From Phyllostachys edulis (lineage: Eukaryota > Streptophyta > Magnoliopsida > Poales > Poaceae), in contig CM070554.1 in the NCBI GenBank assembly GCA_036346405.1, forward strand, positions 40,414,204-40,478,203: a stretch of 64,000 nt of DNA, in the 5' to 3' direction. Under the pieces are notes generated by a model. It made no database searches, was not told the origin of the DNA, and saw only the letters and a program-made list of their open reading frames with translations. Below are positions 22,877 to 34,100 of this stretch, in pieces (positions within the stretch are counted from its first letter, which is position 1; the number at the start of each line of letters is the position of its first letter). Made by a program: the position numbers and the translations under genes.

Positions 22877-23453
22877 TGGAAAAAAGTCCACTTTACTCCT
22901 CTAAAGTTTCGTGTTTGTCTGCTTAACACCCCCCAAAAAAAACATCCTTTGGTCCATTTAATACCCTGAAGTTTTAATACCGGATCACTTCACACCGTAA
23001 CGATGGTTTTGAGAGTGATTTTTCCACTGTGGCAACCACATCATCTGGTTTTTCCATGTTTTGACGTGAGTATATATTTCTCTCAACCTCCGTAGCAATA
23101 CCTCCATCATGGCTGAACCACCACCGTTGTCGTCACCCGACACAAGCACCTCCTCTGTTGCTCCTTAAGTTCTCTGTCCAAAGCGAGAGAGCGAGAGGAG
23201 GAAGAGGATAGAATGATGTGGCAAAACTGGAGGGGCTTCTTTCCAAATTATGGATTGAAGTGGCTGTCATGGGGGGGAAACTGGATGATGTGCCTATCAC
23301 GGTGGCAAAAGCACTCTCCAAACAGTCCTCAGGGGGTGAAGTGATCTAGTATGGAAACTTCGAGGATTAAATGGACTAAATAAAACTTTAGTGGTTTAAG
23401 TAGGCAAACGTGAAACTTTGTGGGAGTAAAGTTGACTATTTCCTTTGAACAAT
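22877..23453. mobile_element. MITE-like element with about 110-bp terminal inverted repeats
   Basis: The left arm (about 22877-22990: AGTCCACTTTACTCCTCTAA, AAGTTTCGTGTTTGTCTGC) is the imperfect inverse of the right arm (about 23340-23453: GCAAACGTGAAACTTTG, GGGAGTAAAGTTGACT). The arms remain alignable for roughly 110 bp, through the CATTTAAT / GGATCACTTCAC blocks. Long arms with a short unrelated centre suggest a Mutator-like (MULE) MITE or foldback element. A 9-bp duplication is not clear. The centre carries no supported gene. Confidence 0.65.
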
Positions 23454-23855
23454 CATGCGGGTTCACATACGGTTCCAGGGTTTTTTTATTCATAAAGTGA
23501 GTAGCTAGGGCCTCCATACCGTCTTTGATTTCTGATTTAGAATGCTCAGAGTTTCAAAATCCTAATCTGATTAAACTTCCAAATGGCGTTCATCTCTTCC
23601 TTTCCAGGCAAGGCTCCCAAAATAGTTCCAAAGCATAAGGAGCCAACTCTAAAAATTCCCAAATGTCCATGTTGGCCCAGACCCAGACAACGAACGCAGC
23701 CCTACTCCCCTTTTCCACCAGAAAAATAGCCATCACCTCGCCTGCTCTTTTCAACAAAGTCAATACAAGGGAACATTCCGAGCGCCTTCCACCTCAGGTC
23801 CTCAGCCTCCCCCTTTGGCCTCTTCCACTGAAACACTCAACCTTCTCCCATCACA

Positions 23856-23866
23856 ATATATATATA
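23856..23866 (+). promoter_or_regulatory. TATA box of the secreted-peptide gene
   Basis: AATATATATATAG precedes the CDS by about 165 bp. A transcription start about 30 bp downstream, near 23890-23900, would give a 5' leader of about 130 bp without an in-frame upstream ATG. The CT-rich stretch just upstream is typical of grass promoters. Confidence 0.6.
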
Positions 23867-24029
23867 GGCGATCGAATCGAGCCCCGAAACCCCCAGAACA
23901 CTACAGAGAATTAAACACAAGCAAACAATTTCCCTTTTGCTGTCCAAGATCTCTCGTTGCTCAGCTCACTAGATCGCAAGCTCCTTGCGTCGATCCTCTC
24001 ATCAAGTCATCATCATCGCTTGAGAAACA

Positions 24030-24275
24030 ATGGCTTCTCGCAGTAACCAAAGAAGCTGTGCGGTCATGTGGCTGATGCTCCTCCTGGTCGTCAGCCTTCA
24101 ACCGTCCTCCGCGCGGCCGCTCCGGCCGGCCGGCGTGAGCGCTGTGGATGTGTCTAGCGTGGTGAAGGATCATGCGGTCGTCGACAAGTACGCGCCGCTC
24201 CTGCTCACCATGCTGCCGAGGGGCCCGGTGCCGCCGTCCAGCCCAAGCGGCGGCACGAATGGGGCAAGGAATTGA
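24030..24275 (+). CDS. small secreted peptide precursor (IDA/PIP-like, putative)
   Basis: The product is 81 residues. Residues 1-28 form a signal peptide: a positively charged start (MASRSNQRS), a hydrophobic core (VMWLMLLLVVSL) and a small-residue site (SSARP). A variable spacer rich in valine and aspartate follows (residues 36-52), then a proline/serine/glycine-rich C-terminus, LLLTMLPRGPVPPSSPSGG, ending TNGARN. This layout, with a conserved block PRG-VPPS-PS near the C-terminus, resembles plant post-translationally modified peptide precursors of the IDA/IDL and PIP groups, which are processed in the apoplast and sensed by leucine-rich receptor kinases. The resemblance is from memory, and the exact family is not certain. 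The gene is GC-rich (unlike its surroundings), intronless, has a TATA box at 23856-23866, and has a clear stop. It is the only convincing intact host gene in the window. Confidence 0.7.
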   Translation: MASRSNQRSCAVMWLMLLLVVSLQPSSARPLRPAGVSAVDVSSVVKDHAVVDKYAPLLLTMLPRGPVPPSSPSGGTNGARN

Positions 24276-24663
24276 TTATGCGCCGCGCCGCCACATGAAT
24301 GGCCGCAGGGTTCCACTGTTGGGTAGATCGATTGCTGCTAGGCATACGTACGTAACTACGTATGGTGTTCTTGGCAGCTGGTTTTGCGTCTCTCTGTGTA
24401 CAAAATACAAGATTGGTAGACTAGTACGTATAGTGTAGGTATACACATGTACCTTTGTTCTTTTCAAAGCGTTCTATATATATATACATAAGAGTTAGCA
24501 GATATATAAGTGCCATTGCCATGTAATCAATTTACGTTGGTCTATGCAAAACAAAAGAAGATATTGTTACAACTAGAACTATTACTCTCATGTATGATGT
24601 ATGTGTCTTCCATCTTAATCAATTCATTTTGTCACTGTTTAATTTGCACTTCTGTACCTGTTA
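24276..24663 (+). other. 3' flank of the peptide gene
   Basis: AT-rich sequence without supported coding. It probably contains the 3' UTR. TATATATATATACATA near 24475 and AT-rich stretches follow, but no polyadenylation signal can be fixed with confidence. Confidence 0.4.
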
Positions 24664-25012
24664 GACCATCTCCAATGTTGTGTTTTAGCCAGTTCAAGTG
24701 AGGAGAGAGAAGACATTGAATCGATTCAATATATTGGAGGGGTCGATTCCAACAAAAAAAAAATGCATGGAACCGGACTCTAGTTAGGAGTAGATTCAAA
24801 GCATTAAACAACTCATATGAGCATTAAACAATTACATAGGAGAGAGTGCGGTTGAGAGAAAATATTATTATTTTGTGGTTTTTTAATGTAATGTGGGTCT
24901 CAATTATTAGTAGGAATCGGTTCAATATATTAGAGAAAAATAAGCTCAGTTCCTAGAATACTTACGTGACATAACTTTATATCGACATCGATTCAATACA
25001 CTAAAGATGCTC
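24664..25012. mobile_element. Tourist-like MITE (PIF/Harbinger type)
   Basis: It is flanked by TTA on both sides (24661-24663 and 25013-25015), the usual 3-bp target of PIF/Harbinger elements. The inverted ends are GACCATCTCCAATGTTGTG on the left and CACTAAAGATGCTC on the right. Paired internal motifs also occur (ATCGATTCAATATATTGGA, CATCGATTCAATACACTAAA). It is 349 bp, AT-rich and non-coding. It lies just 3' of the peptide gene, as is common for this MITE class. Confidence 0.7.
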
Positions 25013-25015
25013 TTA

Positions 25016-25435
25016 CAACTCATCCTGATTGCGTGCCATTTGCTCGGGACCTACAAACACATGGCATTGCCTAACCATTATGAAATTGTGATTATTCCAT
25101 AGACCACATTCAGACCACGCCGATTAATGTGTCTTTTCCTCTCAAATGAAGGGAGCAAAATGACTAAATTGCCCCAGTCATCCCCACCCCTATCGCGTTG
25201 CATGCACCACCTGACCTAAGATGTGAACTCGAACTAGGTCACAATTAATTTTTTTTCAAAAAAAAAAAAACACGTCAGCCAGACCGTGAAGCCTAGACCC
25301 TAGCACTAATGCCATATTAAGTTTCATGTACCAACCAGTTCACCTAAAAGTTTAACCTGATAAGAAAAGGTGAGCATTATACTTCAACACCCCCAAATCC
25401 CCAACCCCAATCCTCTCGAACTGGCCTTGTACTTA
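25016..25435. other. intergenic sequence, no feature recognised
   Basis: Mixed-composition sequence with an A-tract at about 25258-25270. I see no gene, no inverted-repeat element and no regulatory site that can be defended. Confidence 0.5.
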
Positions 25436-25623
25436 AAAAAAAACACTAAGGATAGGAGCTCTGCCATTCATTTCAAGGAGAGGATAATACAATACCGACC
25501 CCGACAGAGATACATCGCAGATAGGGAAAAGACTCGGCTGGTTGTCCACAAGCACTGCAAACACCACGCTAGAGGCAAACGCCAACTAGCACCAGAGACA
25601 CCGAGGAGGACACCGCACACCTA
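25436..25623 (-). mobile_element. LINE-like 3' remnant, left part
   Basis: The minus strand reads a GC-rich untranslated-looking stretch that ends GAAATGAATGGCAGAGCTCC followed by a homopolymer. The GGCAGAGCTCC block next to a simple tail recalls the 3' ends of grass non-LTR retrotransposons. The homopolymer here is T on that strand rather than A, so the assignment is tentative. CACTA-1 is inserted in it: after removing CACTA-1 and one CTA copy, 25623 joins 40852. Confidence 0.35.
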
Positions 25624-25645
25624 CACTACTACGGATCATGCCATC

Positions 25646-25975
25646 ACAGACGGTTCGGAACCGTCATCACAGACGGTTTCCAAATCGTTTGTATTTGTTC
25701 GTCTGTGATAACGGGTTGTTATCACAGACGGTTCAAAACCGTCTGTGATACGGACTATCACAGACAGTTTTTATGTTAAAACCGTCTGTAAAGGCATAGT
25801 ATCACAGACGGTTCTATCTAGAAACCGCTCGTGATACGCGAATATCACGCAGTTCTATTCACGAACCGCTCGTGATATTCTCGCGTATCACGACGGTTTT
25901 AGATAGAACCGTCTGTGATACTATGCCTTCACAGACGGTTTTAACGCAAAAACCGTCTATGATAGTTCATTATCA
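25646..25975. repeat. left subterminal repeat array of CACTA-1
   Basis: About nine copies of ATCACAGACGGTT or AACCGTCTGTGAT occur in both orientations, mostly as facing pairs that could form stem-loops. In En/Spm such subterminal motifs bind the TNPA protein and bring the ends together; that role is inferred here. Confidence 0.9.
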
Positions 25976-26439
25976 TAACTACATTTTTGCTGATTTTTGG
26001 CTAGCCTCAGGAATTGCTAGCCATGCCCTCTGAAAACAAGTATGCAGAAAAACAGATACATCACAGATAATCAATTGTTGACAAACTCAAACTGATCATT
26101 ACTCAAAATAAATTACAAAAGATCGCATTTGTTCAAGTATTGTCGCTATAGTTACAATTGGATTACAATTGAGTCAATTGTTTGCAAGTGGTTGAAAGGT
26201 GTCGGTGGGGTGATGCTCTGGGTCGGTGACGGAGTGAAATTCTCCGGTGTCCTTAATAATATCTGATATGATAAAGGTGCAGAGCTTCCCTTAAATGTCC
26301 TTGATCTCTTCCGCAACGAGTCCATCTAATTATATATCCAAGGCCTATCGCTAGCAAGAGTAAAGTGGTAAGCTATATATATTTAAATTTATAATTAGGA
26401 AATAATTATTTCGAGATTGATAAACCTCGAGATCCTTCT

Positions 26440-28060
26440 TCCTAGCTCTAAGGAATAGCTGTATATGATAGCAAACGTAGATTGCATATAACTCATCATC
26501 TTTTTGCTGGCGGCACTACAAAAATAGAATTACATATATAGGTATAGTCAGTTCGAGACACATTATTATGAAGTATGATATAGGATTATCATGTTGTAGC
26601 ACGTACCGAAAAATTCATCCTGTGTGTTAGTTCAGCGCTCTTTCCATCATATATTCCTTTGTTGGCAACATAATCGATGAACAACCTATATGATTCCAAA
26701 AAGTTATCCTCGACCATTTCAAACGAATGAAGACTACAATAGAGTTATGTATGGAGGAAATGAGCATACCTCTCGAGTACTCCTCTTAGAATGCTGAAAT
26801 GGTGCTTGCTGTGGAGTAGGGAATCAAGGTATATCACATGGTTCCTCTTTGGTATAATGACTAAGAGGACTCAGTGGTACCTACTCATGTATGTCACTAT
26901 AGTCATTAAACCTAAGTTCGTGCTGCGTATAAAGTACAAATTAAATTTGTAGAGCAAGTAGTAACACTTACCCCTCGTTGTAGGGCACTACTATGTACTT
27001 CATGTTCTTCTGACGAAGCAATGACTTCGTTATGTATTTCTCGACGAAGGACGAGTCTATTTGGATGGTTTGCAACGATACCACATGTGGGTCGAGGAAA
27101 CCCACCAGTTCTTTCCATTCCCAGACATTTTTCATCATGTATCTATACATAAGCAATGAGTTGTGATATTTATCGGTATTACGTGAATGTAGAACTTGAT
27201 TGTACGCACTTACAGTGTCCAACATCGTAGAAGTGATGCGTCGAGGCCAATGAGGTTGAATAGGTCATATAAGTCGTTGAAGCCCATGACGAAGTTGCCC
27301 GGCCTGTTGAAGAAATGCTTATGCTCATATCTAACGGTGATTCCAGTATCGCACCTCTTCTTTTGGGTCTTCTCCAAGTACCAGGCATGCAAAGCCTGAC
27401 AAGCATATCCAGCGCGCATTAATACTGTGTCGGAGCATAACGGTTTTTCGATGATGTAATTCTCGGATATCTCAGACTTCCCGGACTTGGGAGGTGCCTT
27501 AACGTTTGTCGATTTCGATTTGGCCTTAAGGATTGGCAGTGTCTTCCTGCGAGGCGACTCGGGACCCGATACGGCGGCACGCTTTTGTTGTTCCTTCGGC
27601 GTCTTCTCCACGGGAACCGATAAGGTGGCCTTCTGAGGCGAAATATGAGGTGGAGTCATCGAGGGTCCCATTGGAGAGGAATGGTCATTTTGAGATCGCG
27701 GCACTGCTGGGTCCAGGACGATATCCTTCTTGGGCCACTGGATAAAAGTGTGCATGGCATCCCCTAGTGTTGTGATCTCTTCGTTCAGGCGAATCTCCAG
27801 CAGGATGGCTATGAAATGTTTATGTACCATGTCCACCTCCACCCTGGCATAACCCTGCGCCACCTGGACACCATGCTGCATTGCCCCTTCCTGCTTTGGA
27901 TGCACCATCCCCTGCCCAGCCTCAATAAAAATGGACCCAACTATCCTCACTTGGAGCTTGCAGGGCGTCGGCTCCTACAAAACGATACGCAATTAGCTAA
28001 GACGTCTTATAGGTCTATCTTTGGTGCATTCCATAGATGTACATTACCTTGATGTCGTCT
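26440..28060 (-). pseudogene. CACTA-1 second gene with Ulp1-like (C48) protease domain
   Basis: Minus-strand exons begin before 27950 with a domain shared with CACTA-2 (MVHKHFIAILLEIR, EEITTLGDAMHTF). A basic linker and ACQALHAWYLEK near 27390 follow, then an Ulp1-type C-terminal domain spread over several exons: SFVEKYITKSL then YIVVPYNEG with a GTAAGT donor near 26972; an exon with H*VLLVI...VIYLDS near 26860-26790; FIDYVANKGIYDGKSAEL near 26680; and CRQQKDDELYAIYVCYHIQ near 26510. The catalytic HW reads H-stop, and the expected catalytic cysteine (L-C-G-Y-Y-V-C) reads L-Y-A-I-Y-V-C. The protease is therefore dead twice over. Ulp1-like domains in plant CACTA elements are known, but their role is not settled. 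Confidence 0.75.
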
Positions 28061-28510
28061 ATCGGTAATTGGACGTCGTCATGTTCAGAATTATGCGTGG
28101 ACACGACACTACTCCGATGTCGAGCAGGACTGGCTCCCAAATTTATAGATTAGGCCTTGAGTTCAATTTACAACTTGCTATTCAAATCAACTAGATTCAA
28201 GCAAATTTACTCAACTTAACCTATGCTGGACCACAGGAGTAGAGATCAACTAAATACACGGATAATGTAAAGAAGGCAATCGAAAAGATACGTAGCAAAG
28301 AAGAAGAACTAAATGATAGAGCTACAAGAACAGCAGGTATAACAGGTTGAAATAAATTGCTCAAAGTTATAGGAATCAGCTAGACAATCTACAACTCAAG
28401 GCTTAATCTATATACCAATTCACATTCAATTTCATTTTCTATGACAATTCATCACCGAAAGCGAGATCAAAGAACCCACCAATCACGGATCATATATTTC
28501 AACTAGCACA
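28061..28510. other. CACTA-1 interior, no gene recognised
   Basis: AT-rich. It contains no ORF with recognisable domains. It lies where CACTA-2 keeps the N-terminal exons of the second gene, so those exons seem to be missing or eroded in CACTA-1. Confidence 0.4.
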
Positions 28511-28612
<102 letters not shown>

Positions 28613-28884
28613 AGATAGTGCACAATATGTTGAAATACTCACAACGGCGATGGTACTCAAAACCACCGAGGAGATCAGCAGACAAGGCACGAGGGAGGAC
28701 CAAATTAACATAATCAAATGTAAATCATTCAGATTTTGAGCTCTATCCAAAGCTTAACTAGACTGACATAACAATCACATGTATAACAATCTCTTGTGAT
28801 CTTTTTATAGATATAAACGGGTGATACGAATCTTTTGCATAGATAGAACCCGAGCCCATCTTTGCCCGAGCCTACTTCATCGAG

Positions 28885-28962
28885 CCCGACACACTAGAGT
28901 GTACCATTTGTTTCATACCGTGTAGGATTGGCATGAGCAAAGGTACACTCAAGTGTGTCAGG
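28885..28962. repeat. 21-bp imperfect inverted repeat
   Basis: CCCGACACACTAGAGTGTACC (28885-28905, shown in full at its 21-bp limit less one here: CCGACACACTAGAGTGTACC) faces GGTACACTCAAGTGTGTCAG at 28942. The arms pair at all but two or three positions around a 36-nt loop. It could be a small hairpin source or a MITE trace. No target duplication is evident. Confidence 0.6.
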
Positions 28963-28999
28963 ATCGACGAAGAAATGCTAAGCAAAGGTTTAATGCTCA

Positions 29000-30054
29000 A
29001 CATATTCATTATGAGAACAACTAAAAACAGCATGAAGCTAAGCAAATAAGATTGCTCAATTGCTCTCAGTTGACTAATTGCATAAGATATAGTCTTTGCA
29101 ATCTCAATCCTTTGTCAAAATCTCTTCACCAATCAATTTTCATAATTACAAAACAGATCTTGAGCTCAAACTACAAATTTCTCATATGTCAAGTTATCTC
29201 AGAGTAGTAGTTAAACTTTCAGTCAACAGATTACAATTTAACTATCTTAGTGAAATTAAATCACAAAAATAGCACATAAAGCATTCTGTAAACAGAACAT
29301 CTGAGCATATGCCTTCAAGATAATTCACAAATGTATATCAACAATAAGCCTAATTGACATATTGAGAATAGAAATGCAAATATCTCAGAGAAGATCACTT
29401 AGATCACAGAACATACAAGTGTAATCTTAATTCAACTATAACTGAAAACATAAAGTATAAAGGCTACTAATTATAACTGACCATATAAAGCAATATGATT
29501 AAGCTCAAGTCTGTTTCTAATTATCTATTTGATTTCAGATTTCAACTATCATCACAGAGCATCAACAGAACCCATCACAGAGCAAGGGAGGGAGTGGGAT
29601 AGAGCGAGTAGAGTGGTTTACCAGAGGAGGCGCGAGGAAGTACCGAAGGAGGCGCTGGAGCCGGCGCGAGGAGGGAGCTAGTGACAGGCCGGAGAGGAGG
29701 ATGGTGATGTGTAGTGGATGAGGAGGCGATGGGCTTCACCGGAGGAGGGAGGCGGCCTCTCGTCGGGCTGGAGTCGGAGCAGGGAGGCGGCCGCTCGTCG
29801 GGCTGGAGTTAGAGGAGGCCGCGCGTCGAGGACGGCAGTGTCGAACGAGCGTGCGAGAGCCTAAGGGCGCGGGAGTAGTAAGGCCGCTAGAGGGGGCGGC
29901 AGCGCCGAGGTCATAGGCGGCGGTGTCGGTCGGGGATTAAGGGGAGTGAACGGGCGAGCCCTAGGGAGGCGAACGAGCGCGCGAGAGCCTAAGGGGCGCG
30001 GGAGAGGAAGTGACGAGTAAGAGCAAAAACCTAGTGGCTCCCTCCATATAAAAA
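29000..30054 (-). other. CACTA-1 second-gene intron and GC-rich leader
   Basis: 29000-29580 is AT-rich without coding. 29590-30050 is GC-rich with short arginine/proline-rich ORFs. On the minus strand its start (TATAT...GGGAGCCACTAGG...TCTTACTCGTCA) resembles the start of the CACTA-2 second-gene leader at 55060-55100 (TTATAAGTAGGGCCCGCTAGG...CTTACTCTTCAG). It is therefore probably the promoter-proximal 5' UTR of the second gene, transcribed leftward. Confidence 0.5.
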
Positions 30055-30140
30055 GGCTATCATAAATAGTTCTATTAAAGAACCGTCTGTGATAAGAAAT
30101 CACAGACGGTTCTATAATAGAACCGTCTGTGATAATCTAA
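30055..30140. repeat. internal array of the CACTA-1 subterminal motif
   Basis: Three to four copies of the motif (AACCGTCTGTGATA and its inverse) lie 10 kb from the nearest terminus, directly upstream of the second-gene leader (leftward) and of the companion ORF (rightward). CACTA-2 has the same arrangement at 54715-55060. Confidence 0.85.
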
Positions 30141-30287
30141 CATCCTACCGACAAATCAACAAGTCTCTTCATTTTCCCACGTGAGTCTCTTCGTCTCACG
30201 ATCGCATGGCTTCGTCTCTTCGTTTTCCAACGTCGCTACAGCTCCCAAATATCCCTTCGTCTCCCGCTCTGGCTTTAGTACTTGTTC

Positions 30288-30297
30288 TATAAATAGA
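30288..30297 (+). promoter_or_regulatory. TATA box of the CACTA-1 companion ORF
   Basis: CTATAAATAGATA lies about 70 bp before the ATG at 30359 and 150 bp after the internal motif array. CACTA-2 has TTTTATAAGAATG in the matching place near 41448. Confidence 0.55.
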
Positions 30298-30358
30298 TAT
30301 CCCCTTCTACAATGGATTTCACACAACCTCCTTGGTCCCTTTTCTCCACAAACTCCAA

Positions 30359-31018
30359 ATGGCTTCCCCTCTCGTGCCAGTAGTATTGTCTTACCTTGTG
30401 CTTTTTTACTCGCACCTCTCTGGTCGCAACCTGGCCCAAGCTGCGGACAAGCTTTTCGTTCGTAATGTCATCCGTTGTAGGCCTTCCGATCTACCGGAGA
30501 CCATAGTGGCCATCATCTGTCGACTGGAGCTCCTCCTTAGACGGACCAATGTGAGGGTCCGCGGCATCCAGCGAGTAAACCTCATCGTGGAGATCGTCCT
30601 ATGGAACTACTTGGTCCGCTCTGAGGATGCGGCCCGGAGAGTCGAGGACGACATCCGAATTGCAGGAGAGCGGGTCAACCTCGCCGAGATGGAGGAGACC
30701 AGGGTTGATGGCCTCTGGGCTATATGGGGCTTGGTTGTGGAGTCCGAACGGCTGCAAGCGCAAATCGAGCGTGCAAGGTCGCAGGTGGAGGCGTTTGATC
30801 TGACAGTCGCTGATCCCGCCACCACTGAAGCCAACGAGAAGGCTTATGAAGATTTGAAGGCTAAGATAGGATCGCTAATTCTTTTTTTTATCGTCTGTGA
30901 TGTAAAAAAGGATATGGTCTTTTTATCGTCTGTTTATTACAAGTGCATAATATTATCATTCCACATTACAATGAAGTCCACATTGACATCAAAATCAGAG
31001 ATGACAATTCCATGTTGA
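30359..31018 (+). CDS. CACTA companion ORF, unknown function
   Basis: This open frame is chosen to start at MASPLVPV, because that aligns with the start of its CACTA-2 counterpart (MAPHSSPL at 41565); an upstream in-frame ATG exists at 30332. Residues 1-22 are hydrophobic (LVPVVLSYLVLFYSHLSG) and could be a signal peptide or membrane anchor. The motif CRLELLLRR follows near residue 60, then a long charged, probably helical stretch (VEDDIRIAGERVNLAEMEE, LQAQIERARSQVEAF). The last about 45 residues are unlike the rest and may be read-through of a splice site or a 3' UTR. I know no family for it. It is the only open frame of this size in CACTA-1 without a visible lesion, while both main genes are broken. 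It runs convergent to TNP2. Confidence 0.55.
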   Translation: MASPLVPVVLSYLVLFYSHLSGRNLAQAADKLFVRNVIRCRPSDLPETIVAIICRLELLLRRTNVRVRGIQRVNLIVEIVLWNYLVRSEDAARRVEDDIRIAGERVNLAEMEETRVDGLWAIWGLVVESERLQAQIERARSQVEAFDLTVADPATTEANEKAYEDLKAKIGSLILFFIVCDVKKDMVFLSSVYYKCIILSFHITMKSTLTSKSEMTIPC

Positions 31019-31117
31019 CATCAGAATATATAAGAGATTACAAGTCCATAACACATGGCAAGTCCACATTGACATGTCTCATGTTATGGAATAAATTAAT
31101 TACAATGGAGTAAATTC

Positions 31118-34100
31118 TTAATTAAAATATAGCCCTTCATGATGATCGACACGCATATAGCTAGCTTCCTCACTGGGTTCTTCCTCGAGCCTGATGCCGT
31201 CTCTAAAAGGAGGCAACTCGTCAAATTGATTGTATTCTTCCTCGTCCACTACATTCTCAACTCCGACAGTCCTCCTTTTTCCCTGAAGAACTACGTGGCA
31301 CTTCTTATTTGCCGGGTCGGTTACATAGAAGACTTGAACAACTTGGTTAGCCAGTACGAATGGTTCATCTTTGTATCCGACATGTTCGAGGTCCACGGTA
31401 GTGACGCTGTACTTGTCGACCTTCACCTGTGGGAGATGGACCCAACAGCACCGAAATAGGGGGATCTTGAAAAGCACGTAGTCGAGCTTCCATATCTCCT
31501 CTATTTGCCCATAGTAGGAGCTCCTCAGCCCATCGGTACTAAATGCATCTATGCAGACACCGCTGTTCTGGACTGTGCTCTTCCTATCCTGAGCTGCCGT
31601 ATAAAATGTGTACCCATTTATGTCGTATCCTTGCCATGTGACAATTGTAAATTGTGGCCCTTATGCCAACCATAGTAGCGTATCATCACTTGATGACCTC
31701 CTAGTGATTTGCACCTTTAACCATTCGTTGAACCGACGGTTGTGCCCTCTCGTGATCCAAACCTCCGACCGGTCTAGATTCTGTTGGCGTACCATGTCTT
31801 TGTGCTCGTCGATGTACGGGGACACTTGGGTCATGTGTTGCAAGACCGTGAAATGGGCTTAAGCGTACGTATCCAGATCGGGAGTGATTGATTTCCTTCC
31901 GATGGTCCCGATACCATACAGTCTCCCCTCATGACGAGATAGAGGCACACCTATCAGATCCACCTGAGCCATGTAGTCGACACAAAACTCAACGACCTCT
32001 TCCGTTGCATAACCTTCGATGATGCTGCCCTCCGGTCGAGATCGATTCCGTACGTAGGACTTGAGAATTCCCATGTACCTCTCGAACGGGTACATATGAT
32101 GTAGGAACACAGGGCCGTATATCTTTATCTCTTTCACAAGGTGAACAATGAGATGGACCATGATATCGAAAAAATGACAGAGGGAAATACATCTCAAGAT
32201 GACATAGAGTCATCACCACCTCGCCCTGCAGAGCATCTAGTCCTTTGGCATCGATGACCTTCTGAGCAATTGAGTTGAAGAAATAACACAGCCTCAAGAT
32301 TGCCACTCAGACCTTGTTCGGCAAGATACTCCTAATTACAGCATGAAGCATTTGTGTCATCAACACATGACAATCATGAGACTTCATACCAATTAATTTT
32401 AAATCTTGCATAGAAACAAGTTTCTTAATGTTAGCAGAATAACCAGACGAGACTTTCACACCATGCAAGCTCTGGCACAGTTCATTTCTTTCGGCCTTGG
32501 ACAGAGTGTAGCAAACTGGGGGAAGGTACATTCGTCCTGTATCGGTCTCTTTCGGTGCTAACTCGGTCCTTATATTCATATCGACCAAGTCACGCCGTGC
32601 GTTAACACCATCCTTTGTTTTGCCACTAATGTTCAGTAAGAGACCAATCAAGCTATCACATACATTCTTCTCCACGTGCATGACGTCGATGCAGTGGCGA
32701 ACTTCTAAGTGCTCGCAATAAGGCAAGCACCAAAAAAATTGACCGCTTCTTCCAGATGTTCTTCTCATGGGTTCTTAATTTACGTCCCTTTCCAAGCACA
32801 ACATCGATATCCTTAACCATATCATAGACCTCTTTCCCTCTAAAAGCCCTTGGAGCTGAACCGTCCTCCTTATTTCCGTCGAATTGTTTCTTCATCTTGT
32901 GGTATGGGTGACTCCTAGGAAGAAACCTACGGTGACGCATATACACAGTTTTGCGCAAGTTGTTCAGCCATACACTCTCCGTAGCATCTAAGCAGCGCGA
33001 ACAGGCTTTAGCTCCTTTTGTACTAAATCTCAACAGGTTGCCAAGGGTAGGAAAATCATTGATGGTGCAGAACAATATGGCGTGTAAAGTGAAGTGCTCT
33101 CGTTTGTACGCATCCCATACCTATACCCCTTCATTCCATAGTGTTACAAGATCTTCCAGAAATGGTGCTAGGTACACATCAATATCATTCCTAGGTTGCT
33201 TTGGCCCTTAGATAAGTAGTGACATCAAAATGTACTTCCGCTTCATACACAGCCAAGGAGGAAGGTTGTACATGCATAGATTCAAGGGCCAGGTGCTATG
33301 TTGGCTGCTCATGTTACCGAAAGGATTCATTCCATCTGTACTCAATCCTAACCTTATGTTCCTCGGTTCTACACCAAACTCTTCGAAGCTCCGATCAAAG
33401 TTTCTCCACTGAGCAGAATCAGCAGGGTGTCTTAGCTTTCCATCTTTCTTACGCTCCCTCGAGTGCCAACGCACCAATCTTGCCTCCTTTGGGTTCGCAA
33501 ATAAACGCTTCAAACGTGGGATCACAGGCAGATACCACAACATCTTAGCAGGAGGTCCTTGCTTCACCTTAGCAGTATTCTGACGCTTGTATCAGGATGC
33601 TTTGCACATGGGACATACATGCATGCATGCATACTCTTTACGGTAGAGGATACAATCGTTCGGACATGCATGTATTCTTTCTACTTCCATTCCCAATGGA
33701 CGAAGAACCTTCTTTCCTTGGTAGGTGGTGCTGGGCACCACGTTTCCCTCCAGAAGGATGTCCGCTAGGAGACCTAACAACGCCGTGAAACTCTTATCGG
33801 ACCAACCATTGCTTGCCTTCAATTTAAGCAGTTCAATCACGGTTGACAACCTTGTGTATTCCGGCTTGCAGCTAGGGAACAAAGGTCTCACCGAGTCCTC
33901 CCTTAAGCCCTCAAATTTACAAAACTCTCTCTCACTATAGTTCTCTTCTGCATCGCGTAGCATCTGATCTAGATTGTCATCGTGCGACCTATCCTCATCA
34001 AAAGCACAGTTCACATCCAGTATATCGATGACTTCCTCGGCGATGTCGTGATTATTAACTTCCAGTATAATATGCTCTTCACCGTGACTGGTCCAACATG

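Noticed and set aside
25646..25975. Regular short repeats that resemble a CRISPR array
   Set aside because: Copies occur in both orientations with irregular spacing inside a eukaryotic CACTA terminus. There are no spacers of constant length and no cas genes.
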